From Alphaproteobacteria bacterium (GTDB taxonomy: Bacteria > Pseudomonadota > Alphaproteobacteria > Rickettsiales > UBA998), in assembly GCA_004293935.1 (NCBI GenBank), contig RDZH01000023.1, forward strand, positions 1 to 44,719: a stretch of 44,719 nt of DNA, read 5' to 3'. Under the pieces are notes generated by a model. That model was not told where the DNA came from, searched no databases, and was given only the letters and a program-made list of their open reading frames with translations. Below, piece by piece: positions 25,320 to 34,270 of the stretch (within the stretch, counting starts at the first letter, position 1; the number at the start of each line of letters is the position of its first letter). Made by a program: the position numbers and the translations under genes.

Positions 25320-26834
25320 ATGGCAGCATCGGTGAATATTGTGTGGTTTAAGCGTGATTTGCGGGTGCATGATCACACTCCCCTTGCAGAGGCAGCTAAA
25401 GCAGGGCATGTGATACCACTTTATATTATTGAACCGCAATTATGGGCATTACCTGATAGCTCTCGTCGTCATTGGCACTTTATTCATGATTCATTGTGTG
25501 ATCTGCAGCGTGATAGCGCAGCGTTGGGCGCACCTCTTATGGTGCGTATAGGGGAAGCCACTGAGGTACTTGAGCAATTACGGTACGATCTTGGAAATTT
25601 CACCTTATGGTCGCATGAAGAAACTGGCAATGGCTGGACGTATGCTCGTGATCGTGCAGTGGCGGGGTGGTGTCGTTCTCATAACATCATCTGGCATGAA
25701 CGACCATCAAACGGTGTCGTGCGTCGATTAACAAGCCGTGATGGCTGGGCAACCATGCGCGATAATCGCATGAGCGCACCCATCATGGCATCTCCCCTAC
25801 TTACCGCAGTGCCTTTTTGTGCGTCAGCGGAGTTACCTGCAAAAAATCATCCGATGTTTGGTTCTATGAATATCGGCACAGTACAATCAGGGGGGCGCAA
25901 AGAGGCACTCAAAACGCTCGAATCCTTCCTTAAAGAACGCGGACGCAACTATATGCAGAGCATTTCTAAGCCCGGATTTTCGGCGCGTCATTGCTCGCGT
26001 TTAAGTGCGCATATCACTTTTGGTACATTATCGCTACGAGAGGTTGAACAAGCAACCAAAGCCAAGATGCGCACTCTTGCAGGCATACATGACTCTGATG
26101 CAGAATCGTTCATGCGTAATCTTTCGGCATTTCTTTCACGATTGGCATGGCATTGTCATTTTATTCAAAAGCTCGAACAGCAGCCCGATATTGAATTTCG
26201 CTGTATGCACCCCGCATTTGAGGGGATGCGTGAGCCATATTTTAGAGAAGATTGGTTTGCGGCGTGGAACACAGGGACAACGGGCTATCCGCTGGTGGAT
26301 GCTTGTATGCGCTCCCTTCATGCCAATGGCTGGATTACGTTCCGTATGCGCGCCATGCTGGTGAGCTTCGCAAGTTATGATTTATGGCTGGATTGGCGCA
26401 AAACCGCTCCATTTCTTGCCCAGCTTTTTACCGATTATGAAGCAGGGATTCATTATTCGCAGTTTCACATGCAATCAGGCATTACGGGCATCAATGCCGT
26501 GCGCATGTATAACCCGATTAAGCAATCCATTGATCATGATCCGCAGGGGAAGTTTATTCGTCGCTACGTGCCAGAATTAAAACACGTACCCGATAATTTT
26601 ATTCACCAACCATGGCGCATGGAAACACCCCCGCCTCATTATCCACCTCCTATTGTGGATCACGAAGTAGCGATACGCCATGCACGCGCTGAAATCTCCA
26701 AGCGTTGGAAACAGGATGGATTCAAAGAGGTATCGCACACCGTGAACCAAAAACTTGGCAGCCGTAACCGCCCGCTACCGCGCACGAAAGCGACAAAAAA
26801 TAATGGTATACAGCAACTGAGTATGGATTTATAA
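25320..26834 (+). CDS. Photolyase/cryptochrome family flavoprotein
   Basis: A 504-residue protein. AGGA lies 7 bp before the ATG at 25320 and only 4 bp before the ATG at 25317. The N-terminal antenna domain opens with VNIVWFKRDLRVHDHTPL; the FAD domain contains TGYPLVDACMRSLHANGW, then ITFRMRAMLVSF, GIHYSQFHMQSGITGINAVR and YNPIKQS-DHDPQGKFIRR. It would repair UV pyrimidine dimers or sense blue light. Where E. coli photolyase has HN at the flavin-facing site, this protein has TF; Phe there appears usual for this subgroup. The C-terminus ends QQLSMDL, which fits a sliding-clamp-binding motif. It starts a probable three-gene operon. Confidence 0.9.
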   Translation: MAASVNIVWFKRDLRVHDHTPLAEAAKAGHVIPLYIIEPQLWALPDSSRRHWHFIHDSLCDLQRDSAALGAPLMVRIGEATEVLEQLRYDLGNFTLWSHEETGNGWTYARDRAVAGWCRSHNIIWHERPSNGVVRRLTSRDGWATMRDNRMSAPIMASPLLTAVPFCASAELPAKNHPMFGSMNIGTVQSGGRKEALKTLESFLKERGRNYMQSISKPGFSARHCSRLSAHITFGTLSLREVEQATKAKMRTLAGIHDSDAESFMRNLSAFLSRLAWHCHFIQKLEQQPDIEFRCMHPAFEGMREPYFREDWFAAWNTGTTGYPLVDACMRSLHANGWITFRMRAMLVSFASYDLWLDWRKTAPFLAQLFTDYEAGIHYSQFHMQSGITGINAVRMYNPIKQSIDHDPQGKFIRRYVPELKHVPDNFIHQPWRMETPPPHYPPPIVDHEVAIRHARAEISKRWKQDGFKEVSHTVNQKLGSRNRPLPRTKATKNNGIQQLSMDL

Positions 26835-26861
26835 TGTCTAACAGAACCTAAAGGTACAGCA

Positions 26862-27095
26862 ATGACGCAACATTATACCGAAGCATTTATAAGTGATATT
26901 ATCCGCATGGCGTGGGCGGATGACATATCTTTTGATAACATTAAAAAAGAGTGCGGCTTGAATGAGGCGGAAGTCATTAAAATTATGCGCAGCAATCTGA
27001 AGGCGAGCAGTTTTCGTCTGTGGCGTAAACGTGTTTCGGGGCGATCCACCAAACATGAGGCGCGATCTATATTAGTACAGCATGAGGCGGAATAA
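26862..27095 (+). CDS. TIGR03643/DUF2805 family protein
   Basis: A 77-residue protein. IIRMAWADDISFDNIKKECG, LNEAEVIKIMRSNLKASSF and RLWRKRVSGRSTKH match the small helical TIGR03643 (DUF2805) family, which has a helix-turn-helix look and is often encoded beside photolyases. The role is unknown. Its stop overlaps the next start by one base, so it is translationally coupled to the iron-sulfur photolyase. Confidence 0.88.
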   Translation: MTQHYTEAFISDIIRMAWADDISFDNIKKECGLNEAEVIKIMRSNLKASSFRLWRKRVSGRSTKHEARSILVQHEAE

Positions 27096-28633
27096 TGTCA
27101 TCACTTCGTGTGATCCTCGGCGATCAATTATCGCAATCGCTCACATCCTTGCAGGAGATCGACAAAACGCATGATACGGTGATGCTTTGTGAAGTGATGG
27201 AAGAAGCCACCTATGTACCGCATCACCCCAAAAAGATCGCTTTTTTATTTTCTGCTATGCGCCATTTTGCGGATATGCTGCATCATGATGGCGTATGTGT
27301 ACGCTACATAAAACTCGATGATCCTCAGAATACAGGCAGCTTTACGGGGGAGGTGATGCGTGCCATCCATGCTGTGCAACCACAACGTATCGTGGTTCAT
27401 GAGGCAGGAGAATATCGCGTGAATGAAATGATGAAGGAGTGGCAGAGATGCTTTGCTATTCCTGTTGACATTCTTCCTGATAATCGATTTCTTGCTACCC
27501 ATGAAGAATTTGCCGCGTGGATAAAGGATAAAAAGCAATTCCGTATGGAGTTTTTTTATCGTGAGATGCGCAAAAAATATGGGATATTGATTGAACCTGA
27601 TGGTAGCCCTACAGGGGGGGAATGGAATTATGATAAAGAAAATCGTAAACCTCCAAAATCAGGCATGACTGTACCGAAGCGTATACGCCATGCACAATCC
27701 AGTATCACACGTGAAGTATTGACGTTAGTACATGCACGATTCAGTCATCATTTCGGGACGTTAGAGCCGTTTCATTATGCGGTAACCCGTGCGCAAGCAT
27801 TGATGGAGTTTGAGCATTTTATCCAAAACCTCTTGCCTCATTTTGGTGATTATCAAGATGCGATGGTAGCACGTGAACCTTATCTTTATCATTCGCTGAT
27901 TTCAAGCTATCTTAATGCGGGTCTGCTTCTGCCTTTAGAATTATGCCAAAAAGTGGAAGATGCGTATCGTACAGGTGCAGCCCCACTGAACGCCGTTGAG
28001 GGATTTATTCGTCAGATTCTCGGTTGGCGGGAATATATACGCGGTATGTATTGGCAGTTCATGCCTGAATATGGTACGCGCAATTATCTGAATGCAACGC
28101 GTCCTCTACCAGATTTTTACTGGGGCGCACAGACTCATATGTTCTGCATCGCTGAAACTGTGCGTCACACACGCGAACATGCCTATTCGCACCATATTCA
28201 ACGTTTGATGGTCACAGGCAATTTTGCCTTGCTTGCGGGGCTAGATGTGACAGAGGTGCAGGCGTGGTATTTAGCGGTTTATTCCGATGCCTATGAATGG
28301 GTGGAAATGCCCAACACATTAGGGATGGCATTGTATGGCGATGGTGGCGCGGTTGCGAGCAAACCTTACGCTGCAAGTGGGAAATATATTCACCGCATGA
28401 GCAATTATTGTGAGAAATGTCGCTATGATCCTGAGCAAATGACAGGCGAAAAGGCATGTCCTTTCAATGCGCTCTATTGGGATTTTATGGTGCGTCATGA
28501 ATCTATATTCCGAGGCAATCAACGTATGCCGTATGTTTTTTCCACGTGGGATAAATTTGCACCAGAAAAACAACGAGCAATTCGCGCACAAGCACAAATG
28601 AGCTTACAAAAAATGCAGGAAGGCGTATTATAG
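27095..28633 (+). CDS. Iron-sulfur photolyase-related protein (FeS-BCP / prokaryotic (6-4) photolyase family)
   Basis: A 512-residue flavoprotein. LRVILGDQLSQSL at the start and NRKPPKSG near residue 185 are typical of the FeS-BCP group, to which Agrobacterium PhrB belongs. Those enzymes repair (6-4) photoproducts and carry a [4Fe-4S] cluster. All four cluster cysteines appear present: one in THMFCIAET near residue 350, then C-x2-C-x12-C in YCEKCRYDPEQMTGEKACPF. The spacing matches that of PhrB. Together with the upstream photolyase gene, it could cover both main UV lesions. Confidence 0.9.
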   Translation: MSSLRVILGDQLSQSLTSLQEIDKTHDTVMLCEVMEEATYVPHHPKKIAFLFSAMRHFADMLHHDGVCVRYIKLDDPQNTGSFTGEVMRAIHAVQPQRIVVHEAGEYRVNEMMKEWQRCFAIPVDILPDNRFLATHEEFAAWIKDKKQFRMEFFYREMRKKYGILIEPDGSPTGGEWNYDKENRKPPKSGMTVPKRIRHAQSSITREVLTLVHARFSHHFGTLEPFHYAVTRAQALMEFEHFIQNLLPHFGDYQDAMVAREPYLYHSLISSYLNAGLLLPLELCQKVEDAYRTGAAPLNAVEGFIRQILGWREYIRGMYWQFMPEYGTRNYLNATRPLPDFYWGAQTHMFCIAETVRHTREHAYSHHIQRLMVTGNFALLAGLDVTEVQAWYLAVYSDAYEWVEMPNTLGMALYGDGGAVASKPYAASGKYIHRMSNYCEKCRYDPEQMTGEKACPFNALYWDFMVRHESIFRGNQRMPYVFSTWDKFAPEKQRAIRAQAQMSLQKMQEGVL

Positions 28634-28720
28634 TTAGGACTTACGCAATTTTCCCCAAATAACAGCCTGATTGTGGAAGTGAGGGTATAATCAATGATCT
28701 TCATATACGTCACGCCTATG

Positions 28721-28951
28721 TCAAATTTTAATAATCCGTACTGTGACGATTTCCTCATAGATGCTATAGATGATGCGATAATCACCTACACGAATGCGCC
28801 GAAGTCCATGATAGCCTACAAGCTGCGAACCAATTTTGGGGTCTTTAGTCAAGATTTCGTTGCATTTTTTAATAATACGATCACGTTCATGCGCGTCAAT
28901 GTTTCTCAAGTCTTTTTTGGTTTTTTTGTCCCAAACGAATTTATAGGTCAT
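28721..28951 (-). pseudogene. RelE/ParE-type toxin cut short by an internal TGA
   Basis: The frame encodes 76 residues (KFVWDKKTKKDLRNID, then YHGLRRIRVGDYRIIYSI) of a RelE-family mRNA interferase. It stops at a TGA right after VRIIKI. Read through, the same frame continues H-R-R-D-V-Y-E-D-H to a second stop at 28691, which is the normal C-terminus of such toxins, where IKIGHRRDVY is expected. A Gly codon GGA has thus probably become TGA. The lost tail carries conserved Arg and Tyr residues needed for RNA cleavage, so the toxin is likely inactive. Other genes here use TGA as stop, so recoding is unlikely. It overlaps the antitoxin gene by 11 bp. Confidence 0.85.
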
Positions 28952-29153
28952 GTAATTCTTTCAATAATTCTTCAGTGGTGCAGTATTCTGCATTCGGGTC
29001 AAGTAATCGCTTTGTTGCTTCTTCGCCATCTTCCATATCATCAAGAAAAGCAGCGATTGCTTGCTTCACGTAAAAACTTTTTGGATGGTCATGAGAAGCT
29101 ACAAACCGTTCAAATCGCGCTTCAAGATCCTCAGGTAATCGCACAGACAACAT
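28941..29153 (-). CDS. RelB-like ribbon-helix-helix antitoxin
   Basis: A 70-residue protein. LSVRLPEDLEARFERFVASHD is a ribbon-helix-helix start, followed by a helical, acidic toxin-binding tail (LLDPNAEYCTTEELLKELHDL). It should bind and neutralise the RelE-type toxin encoded just downstream and repress its own promoter. It appears intact although the toxin is not. AGGAG lies 7 bp before the ATG. Confidence 0.88.
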   Translation of the reverse strand: MLSVRLPEDLEARFERFVASHDHPKSFYVKQAIAAFLDDMEDGEEATKRLLDPNAEYCTTEELLKELHDL

Positions 29154-29177
29154 ATATTATTCTCCTATCTTTCGTTG

Positions 29178-29206
29178 ATTGTAATACAACGTCATACAAA
29201 TTGCAA
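29178..29206 (-). promoter_or_regulatory. Promoter and operator of the relBE-like pair
   Basis: On the minus strand TTGCAA (29206-29201) and TACAAT (29183-29178) are separated by exactly 17 bp. The palindrome TTGTATTACAA (29179-29189) overlaps the -10 box, and its half-sites resemble the operator half-sites of E. coli relBE, which supports autoregulation. Confidence 0.6.
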
Positions 29207-29360
29207 GGGCTTTGCTTCACCCGCACGGATAGCATGATTGAAACTTTACTGTGTCGAGATTGTGCCGTACATTTACCAAAAAAGGCACAAAATAGCTGGA
29301 TTTTGCCCTGTTGCTATGATGCGATTTTTCTCTGCATCCCACAGAAATGCTTGGATAAAA

Positions 29361-29439
29361 TGGTCGGGGTGACTGGATTCGAACCAGCGACCTCACGCCC
29401 CCCAGGCGTGCGCGCTAAACCAGGCTGCGCCACACCCCG
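29361..29439 (-). tRNA. tRNA-Pro (anticodon GGG)
   Basis: The minus strand forms a cloverleaf. Acceptor arms CGGGGTG and CACCCCG pair, the anticodon stem CACGC/GCGTG holds the loop CTGGGGG with anticodon GGG, and the T arm reads GCTGGTTCGAATCCAG. CCA is encoded. The tRNA stands alone, upstream of the RelBE-type pair and on the same strand. Confidence 0.93.
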
Positions 29440-29548
29440 ACACTTCAGAGGAACTATTTATACCCATTGAGTATATAATATGGTTTGTTGATTTTAGCAA
29501 GAACGGATTGTAGGACGTGTTCAAAAATAATCACGCCATTTTTGACAT

Positions 29549-29584
29549 AAAAAAACCCCCACACCGAAGTGCAGAGGTTTTTTT
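29549..29584 (-). terminator. Rho-independent terminator with UUCG loop
   Basis: On the minus strand ACCTCTGCAC pairs with GTGTGGGGGT through ten base pairs, including G-U pairs, closed by a TTCG tetraloop and followed by a run of eight T. It lies just after the stop of the gene at 29597. Confidence 0.85.
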
Positions 29585-29596
29585 AAGCTGTTGTGG

Positions 29597-30202
29597 TTAT
29601 CCGCGTATTAATGCGAATAACTCATTCAGTAAAGTCTCGCTCTCAGCAGAGTTTTCAGGAAACTCATAGCGTGAACGCTTCATTAAATTATGAAGCAGTG
29701 GGTCGTCTAATGAGCTTTTTGTCACCAAAGTTGCCCATATATCCGATGTCGCCTTGCTATATTCCAAGCGGTAGCTTATGTTCAACTCGCCTTCGATCTC
29801 CGTATTAGTAATCCAGTGACGAATGACACGAAAGCCTTGGTTGAGTGATGGTCCAATGAACCAGTTTTCCCATAAGATATTCTGGTGGTAACGGTCATAA
29901 GCATACCACCTTCGCGCAGGTGCATCATCAGAAACGTAGTTGGCTTGTGACACGACTTCGTGCCATGTTGCCACCTTTCGGCTTGGCCATTCAAGGAATG
30001 GATAAAAGCTAGGAAAGGATTCATCACGCCAATGAATTTCTGGTTGAATGCGACCATTCTGATGGATCGTCAGTGTCACCTGTTGCGCGGCTAAGGAAAG
30101 CAGATCATTTGGGCGAAGATGGGGTGAACCCATAACTTCCAAACGCATCACTTTTGTGCCGTCAGGTAATTCTTTGGAGCTGAACAATCGTACGCAAGCC
30201 AT
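29597..30202 (-). CDS. Hypothetical protein
   Basis: A 201-residue protein (214 from a GTG at 30241). I do not recognise it. There is no signal peptide. The middle is rich in Trp and Tyr (RRWYAYDRYHQNILWENWFIG), and the C-terminal third is helical and acidic with a run of Leu (SETLLNELFALIRG). It has its own terminator and stands between a tRNA and tgt, so it is probably monocistronic. It does not obviously resemble an enzyme. The start is uncertain because neither candidate has a strong ribosome binding site. Confidence 0.6.
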   Translation of the reverse strand: MACVRLFSSKELPDGTKVMRLEVMGSPHLRPNDLLSLAAQQVTLTIHQNGRIQPEIHWRDESFPSFYPFLEWPSRKVATWHEVVSQANYVSDDAPARRWYAYDRYHQNILWENWFIGPSLNQGFRVIRHWITNTEIEGELNISYRLEYSKATSDIWATLVTKSSLDDPLLHNLMKRSRYEFPENSAESETLLNELFALIRG

Positions 30203-30390
30203 AGTGTTTTTCGCCCTATGTGGGACGTAATAACGGGACACTCAATGGTAAGGCGATGTGTAGAAATTGCTTTCTTTATTATTAAAAAGGTGCATTCACA
30301 CATGAAGCATACACAAAGAGAAGTGGCGTTTATAAACTGTTCGCGGTACTTTGTCAATCTTTTTTATATATAGCCCGTAGCTGATAAGTA

Positions 30391-31491
30391 CTATATATAC
30401 GCCATCTGATAACGCGCCACTACCTCATGGAATGTACCTTGTTCAATGCTATGACGAATCTCGTGCATCATCTGTTGATAAAAAGCGACATTGTGCCAAC
30501 TGAGCAGAATTGGTCCAAGCATTTCTTTTGCTTTGAATAAATGATGCAGATAGGCACGGCTAAATTGTGAGGCACGCCCAGATACGGCTGCATCTAAGGG
30601 TTGGTCATCATCGGCAAAACGTGCATTGAGGATATTGATTTCACCATAACTCGTATAAGCACGCCCAAAACGCCCTGAACGTGTAGGAATGACGCAATCA
30701 AACATATCCACCCCGCGCATCACAGCACCGATAATATCCAGCGGTTTGCCAACGCCCATCAAATAACGCGGACGCTCTGTGGGAAGCATCCCCACGGCAT
30801 CATCCAGCACCCCAAACATCACTTCTTGCCCTTCGCCGACTGCTAAACCGCCAATCGCATAGCCATCAAAGCCAATAGATTGCAAGCACTCACTGCTTGC
30901 GGCACGTAAATCACGATACATGCTTCCTTGCTGAATGCCGAATAGTCCGTAGCCATCACGCGCAATGAACGCATCCTTGCAACGCTGCGCCCATCGCATT
31001 GAGCGTTCCATGGAACTTTGCGCTTGTGCATAGGTGGCGGGATAGGCGGTGCATTCATCCAATACCATCGTAATGTTGCTATCGAGCATATATTGGATCT
31101 CAGTAGCGCGCTCAGGGGTAAGCATGTGCTTTGATCCATCAATATGTGATTTGAATTCCACACCATGCTCACTGATTTTGCGTAAATCCCCCAAAGACAT
31201 CACTTGAAATCCCCCCGAATCGGTGAGGATGGGCTTATGCCATTGCATAAATTGGTGCAAACCACCAAGACGCTGCACACGTTCTGCGGTGGGGCGTAGC
31301 ATCAAATGATAGGTATTGCCCAACAGCACATCCGCTCCCGTATCCGCAACCATTTCGGGCGTCAAGCCTTTCACGGTTGCTGCCGTGCCAACAGGCATAA
31401 AGGCAGGAGTGCGTATATCGCCATGTGCCGTGGAAAGTGTGCCACGGCGTGCTAAACCATCATGGGCATGGAGGGTAAAATTTAAGGGCAT
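30391..31491 (-). CDS. tgt: Queuine/preQ1 tRNA-guanine transglycosylase
   Basis: A 366-residue enzyme that swaps guanine-34 for preQ1 in tRNAs for Asp, Asn, His and Tyr. It has the family start [22 protein letters not shown], the nucleophile region [13 protein letters not shown] (here [13 protein letters not shown]), and GGLAVGEG and [10 protein letters not shown]. The usual C-terminal zinc motif C-x-C-x2-C is not seen: the segment after [20 protein letters not shown] holds no cysteines, where family members have a CxCxxC with a distal His. It overlaps queA by ten bases. Confidence 0.93.
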   Translation of the reverse strand: MPLNFTLHAHDGLARRGTLSTAHGDIRTPAFMPVGTAATVKGLTPEMVADTGADVLLGNTYHLMLRPTAERVQRLGGLHQFMQWHKPILTDSGGFQVMSLGDLRKISEHGVEFKSHIDGSKHMLTPERATEIQYMLDSNITMVLDECTAYPATYAQAQSSMERSMRWAQRCKDAFIARDGYGLFGIQQGSMYRDLRAASSECLQSIGFDGYAIGGLAVGEGQEVMFGVLDDAVGMLPTERPRYLMGVGKPLDIIGAVMRGVDMFDCVIPTRSGRFGRAYTSYGEINILNARFADDDQPLDAAVSGRASQFSRAYLHHLFKAKEMLGPILLSWHNVAFYQQMMHEIRHSIEQGTFHEVVARYQMAYI

Positions 31492-32513
31492 CGTTCTAAT
31501 AAACTCGCATCGCCATAGGAATAAAAACGGTATTTTTGTGCAATCGCATGGGCATAGGCATGGTGCATACGCTCTAAGCCAGAAAAGGCACTGACTAACA
31601 TAAAAAGGGTAGATTTGGGTAAGTGGAAATTGGTCATTAAGCGATCCACCACCTTAAAACGGTAGGAAGGTGTGATGAAAATACTGGTCTCAGACGCAAA
31701 AGGCTGGATGATGCCTGCATCATCCGCAGCAGATTCAAGGGTGCGCATTGACGTCGTGCCAATGGCAACAATGCGTTTACCTTCAGCCCGTGCTTGGTTG
31801 AGCCGCTGCGCAACATCAGCGGATAATACCGCATATTCACTATGCATGACATGATCATTTGTATCGTCAACCTTCACGGGCAGGAACGTTCCCCCGCCTA
31901 CATGCAGCGTCACATATTCCATGCCCACGCCACGCGCCCGCAATGCCTCCAACAACGATTCCGTGAAATGCAAGCCCGCCGTCGGAGCGGCAACCGAACC
32001 CTCATATTTCGCATAGACGGTCTGATAGCGTTCCTTATCTTCCTGTGCATCAGGTCGCTTCATATAGGGGGGCAGGGGAATATGCCCATAACGCACTAAT
32101 TGCTCTAAAAACACTTCGCGGGTGGGGGCATTAAACTGCAACACCACCTCACCCGTGGGGCATTTTTCCTGCACATGCGCCCACATATCTTCCGCTATCT
32201 GCACCACATCACCCACGGATAAGCGTTTTGCAGGTTTAGCGAACGCCGTCCATGTTTGTGCTGCACGCTCTTTATGAAGCAAAAACTCAATGCGCACTTC
32301 ACCCCGCATTCCGAATAAGCGTGCAGGAATAACCTTACTATTGTTAAAAACCAGCACATCGCGCTCATCAAACAAAGAAGGCACATCCGTCACCATACGA
32401 TCATGCAGCGCATCGGCACAGACATGCAACAAACGACCCGCTGATCGATCAGCTAAAGGATGTTGCGCAATCAACTCCTCGGGTAGATGGAAGTCAAAAA
32501 GATCAGTACGCAC
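31482..32513 (-). CDS. queA: S-adenosylmethionine:tRNA ribosyltransferase-isomerase
   Basis: A 343-residue enzyme that transfers the ribosyl part of SAM to preQ1 in tRNA to make epoxyqueuosine. [20 protein letters not shown] at the start, [30 protein letters not shown] and [19 protein letters not shown] are the classical QueA signatures. It precedes tgt and follows the cyclophilin genes, an order common in alphaproteobacteria. It ends ten bases inside tgt, so the two are coupled. Confidence 0.96.
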   Translation of the reverse strand: MRTDLFDFHLPEELIAQHPLADRSAGRLLHVCADALHDRMVTDVPSLFDERDVLVFNNSKVIPARLFGMRGEVRIEFLLHKERAAQTWTAFAKPAKRLSVGDVVQIAEDMWAHVQEKCPTGEVVLQFNAPTREVFLEQLVRYGHIPLPPYMKRPDAQEDKERYQTVYAKYEGSVAAPTAGLHFTESLLEALRARGVGMEYVTLHVGGGTFLPVKVDDTNDHVMHSEYAVLSADVAQRLNQARAEGKRIVAIGTTSMRTLESAADDAGIIQPFASETSIFITPSYRFKVVDRLMTNFHLPKSTLFMLVSAFSGLERMHHAYAHAIAQKYRFYSYGDASLLERCP

Positions 32514-32519
32514 GCGCCG

Positions 32520-33101
32520 TTAATTCGCTTTCGGGGCTGGATCAGTTTTCTGCACGTCTGCTGCAACACGCACGCTGATCATTTTATCAGGATTTTGCAC
32601 AGAGCCATTGCTTGCAGCATCACCTTTCTTGATTTTATCCACAAATTCCATGCCCGATACCACACGCCCAAACGCTGTATATTGACGATCCAAATGGGGT
32701 GCAGCTTCCAACATAATGAAAAATTGGCTATTAGCGGAATTGGGATTACCAGAACGCGCCATCGATAATACACCACGCTCATGACGCATATCGTTAAATT
32801 CCGCTTTCAAATCAGGTAAATCTGAATTTCCTGTTCCTGTGCCTGTTGGGTCACCTGTTTGTGCCATAAAGCCATCAATGACGCGGTGGAATAGCACGCC
32901 ATCATAGAATTTTTTGCGCGCTAATTCTTTGATACGTGCCACATGGTTCGGTGCTTTTTCTGGGAACAGTTCCGCAACGATTGTTCCATATTTGGTTTCA
33001 ATTAACACTATATTCTCGGGATCTGCTGCCATAGCTGCATTATTCATGAACATTCCCATCATCAAAACAGCACATAATTTCATCATGGTACGCATAGACA
33101 T
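32520..33101 (-). CDS. Peptidyl-prolyl cis-trans isomerase, periplasmic cyclophilin
   Basis: A 193-residue cyclophilin with a signal peptide (MMKLCAVLMMGMFMNNAAMA, cleaved before ADPENIV). The catalytic Arg lies in FHRVIDGFMAQTGDPTGTGTG; SQFFIMLEAAPHLDRQYTAFGRV matches the family. It assists protein folding in the periplasm. It is adjacent to and highly similar to the gene at 33135-33704, from which it differs mainly at the N- and C-termini. It ends seven bases before queA starts. Confidence 0.93.
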   Translation of the reverse strand: MSMRTMMKLCAVLMMGMFMNNAAMAADPENIVLIETKYGTIVAELFPEKAPNHVARIKELARKKFYDGVLFHRVIDGFMAQTGDPTGTGTGNSDLPDLKAEFNDMRHERGVLSMARSGNPNSANSQFFIMLEAAPHLDRQYTAFGRVVSGMEFVDKIKKGDAASNGSVQNPDKMISVRVAADVQKTDPAPKAN

Positions 33102-33134
33102 ATCCTTTTTTTGATAGTTAGAGCAGAATAATAA

Positions 33135-33704
33135 TTATTTTTTCTTCTTTTTAGGTGCAGGTTCTTCGGATGCACTTTCTTCAGATGCATTGGCAGCATC
33201 AGCGGCAACACGCACGCTAATCATTTTATCTGGATGTTTCACCATGCCACTATAGGGATCATCACTTTTCTTGATTTTATCCACAAACTCCATGCCTGAT
33301 ACTACGCGCCCAAACGCTGTATATTGACGATCCAAATGCGGTGCTGCTTTCAACACGATGAAAAACTGGCTATTAGCTGAATTAGGATTGCTGGAACGCG
33401 CCATCGATAACACACCCCGATCATGATGCATATCGTTGAATTCCTGTGCAAGATTCGGCAATTTAGAACCGCCTGTGCCTGTGCCTGTTGGGTCACCTGT
33501 TTGTGCCATAAAGCCATCAATAACACGGTGGAATACTACGCCATCATAGAATTTCTCACGCGCCAATTCCTTGAGGCGTGCCACATGGTTCGGTGCGCGT
33601 TCGGGAAGAAGTTCCACCACAATCGTGCCATATTTTGTTTGAATCAATAAAGTATTTTCTGGGTCAGTGATGCTATCATTGGGTAGGTTTTCTGTGGTAT
33701 TCAT
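33135..33704 (-). CDS. Peptidyl-prolyl cis-trans isomerase, cytoplasmic cyclophilin
   Basis: A 189-residue cyclophilin without a signal peptide; the N-terminus is short and acidic (MNTTENLPNDSITDPEN). The core has FHRVIDGFMAQTGDPTGTG and SQFFIVLKAAPHLDRQYTAFGRV. The tail is unusual: an acidic Ala/Glu/Ser stretch followed by five lysines (EEPAPKKKKK). It is probably a tandem duplicate of the exported cyclophilin downstream, so one copy serves each compartment. Confidence 0.93.
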   Translation of the reverse strand: MNTTENLPNDSITDPENTLLIQTKYGTIVVELLPERAPNHVARLKELAREKFYDGVVFHRVIDGFMAQTGDPTGTGTGGSKLPNLAQEFNDMHHDRGVLSMARSSNPNSANSQFFIVLKAAPHLDRQYTAFGRVVSGMEFVDKIKKSDDPYSGMVKHPDKMISVRVAADAANASEESASEEPAPKKKKK

Positions 33705-33790
33705 TTATGGCTTCCATCGTGAACATTGGGCAGAATATCCTGATTCTGCGCCAATGGTTATAGTTGGTTTTAGAATTAATTCAAGTGGAT

Positions 33791-34255
33791 TTACAACAAA
33801 GTTTGCAAAAACACCTGCACGCCTAATACGTCAATATGCGCAAGACGAGCATTCAACCCCTCAAGATGACGTTCTTCGGCATCAAGAATCATTTCCACAA
33901 GATTGGTGCTGATGGGGTCACGTGCTTCTTCGCATATGCGGTGCGCCTCGCGTAAATCGCGCACCACTTCAAGCTCCATCGCATGATCGCAACGGATGAT
34001 TTCAATCGGGTTTTCACCAATGCGTAATTTTCCAATATCTTGCAAATTGGGCAGCCCGCCAATCATGAAAATACGTTCCATAATCTGATCAGCATGTTTC
34101 ATTTCTTCAATAGATTCCGCATGTTCTTGTGCGGCAAAGGTGGCGTAGCCTAAATGCTTCAGCATTTTTGCATGAAGGAAATATTGATTGATCGCGGTGA
34201 GTTCATTCTTCAACAAAATGTTGAGCTGTGCTATTACTTCTTTTGAGGTGGTCAT
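33791..34255 (-). CDS. bfr: Bacterioferritin
   Basis: A 154-residue iron-storage protein of four helices that forms a 24-subunit shell. Ferroxidase and heme residues can be aligned with E. coli Bfr: Glu18 (KNELTAINQYF), Glu47, Glu51, Met52 (heme ligand, EEMKHAD), His54, and the late Glu and His in DAEERHLE. It oxidises Fe(II) and stores the mineral. AGGAG precedes the ATG. A long two-hairpin repeat stands immediately upstream and could affect its expression. Confidence 0.94.
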   Translation of the reverse strand: MTTSKEVIAQLNILLKNELTAINQYFLHAKMLKHLGYATFAAQEHAESIEEMKHADQIMERIFMIGGLPNLQDIGKLRIGENPIEIIRCDHAMELEVVRDLREAHRICEEARDPISTNLVEMILDAEERHLEGLNARLAHIDVLGVQVFLQTLL

Positions 34256-34270
34256 AGGAACTCCTGATAA

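Noticed and set aside
28721-28723. TGA as a sense codon (Gly or Trp) in the RelE-like gene
   Set aside because: coxC, tatB and other intact genes end at TGA with normal family lengths, so the code is standard and this is a nonsense mutation.
28694-29470. A 258-codon plus-strand frame from 28694 to 29470
   Set aside because: It runs antisense to the RelE/RelB-like genes and through the tRNA-Pro gene; its codons mirror those genes.
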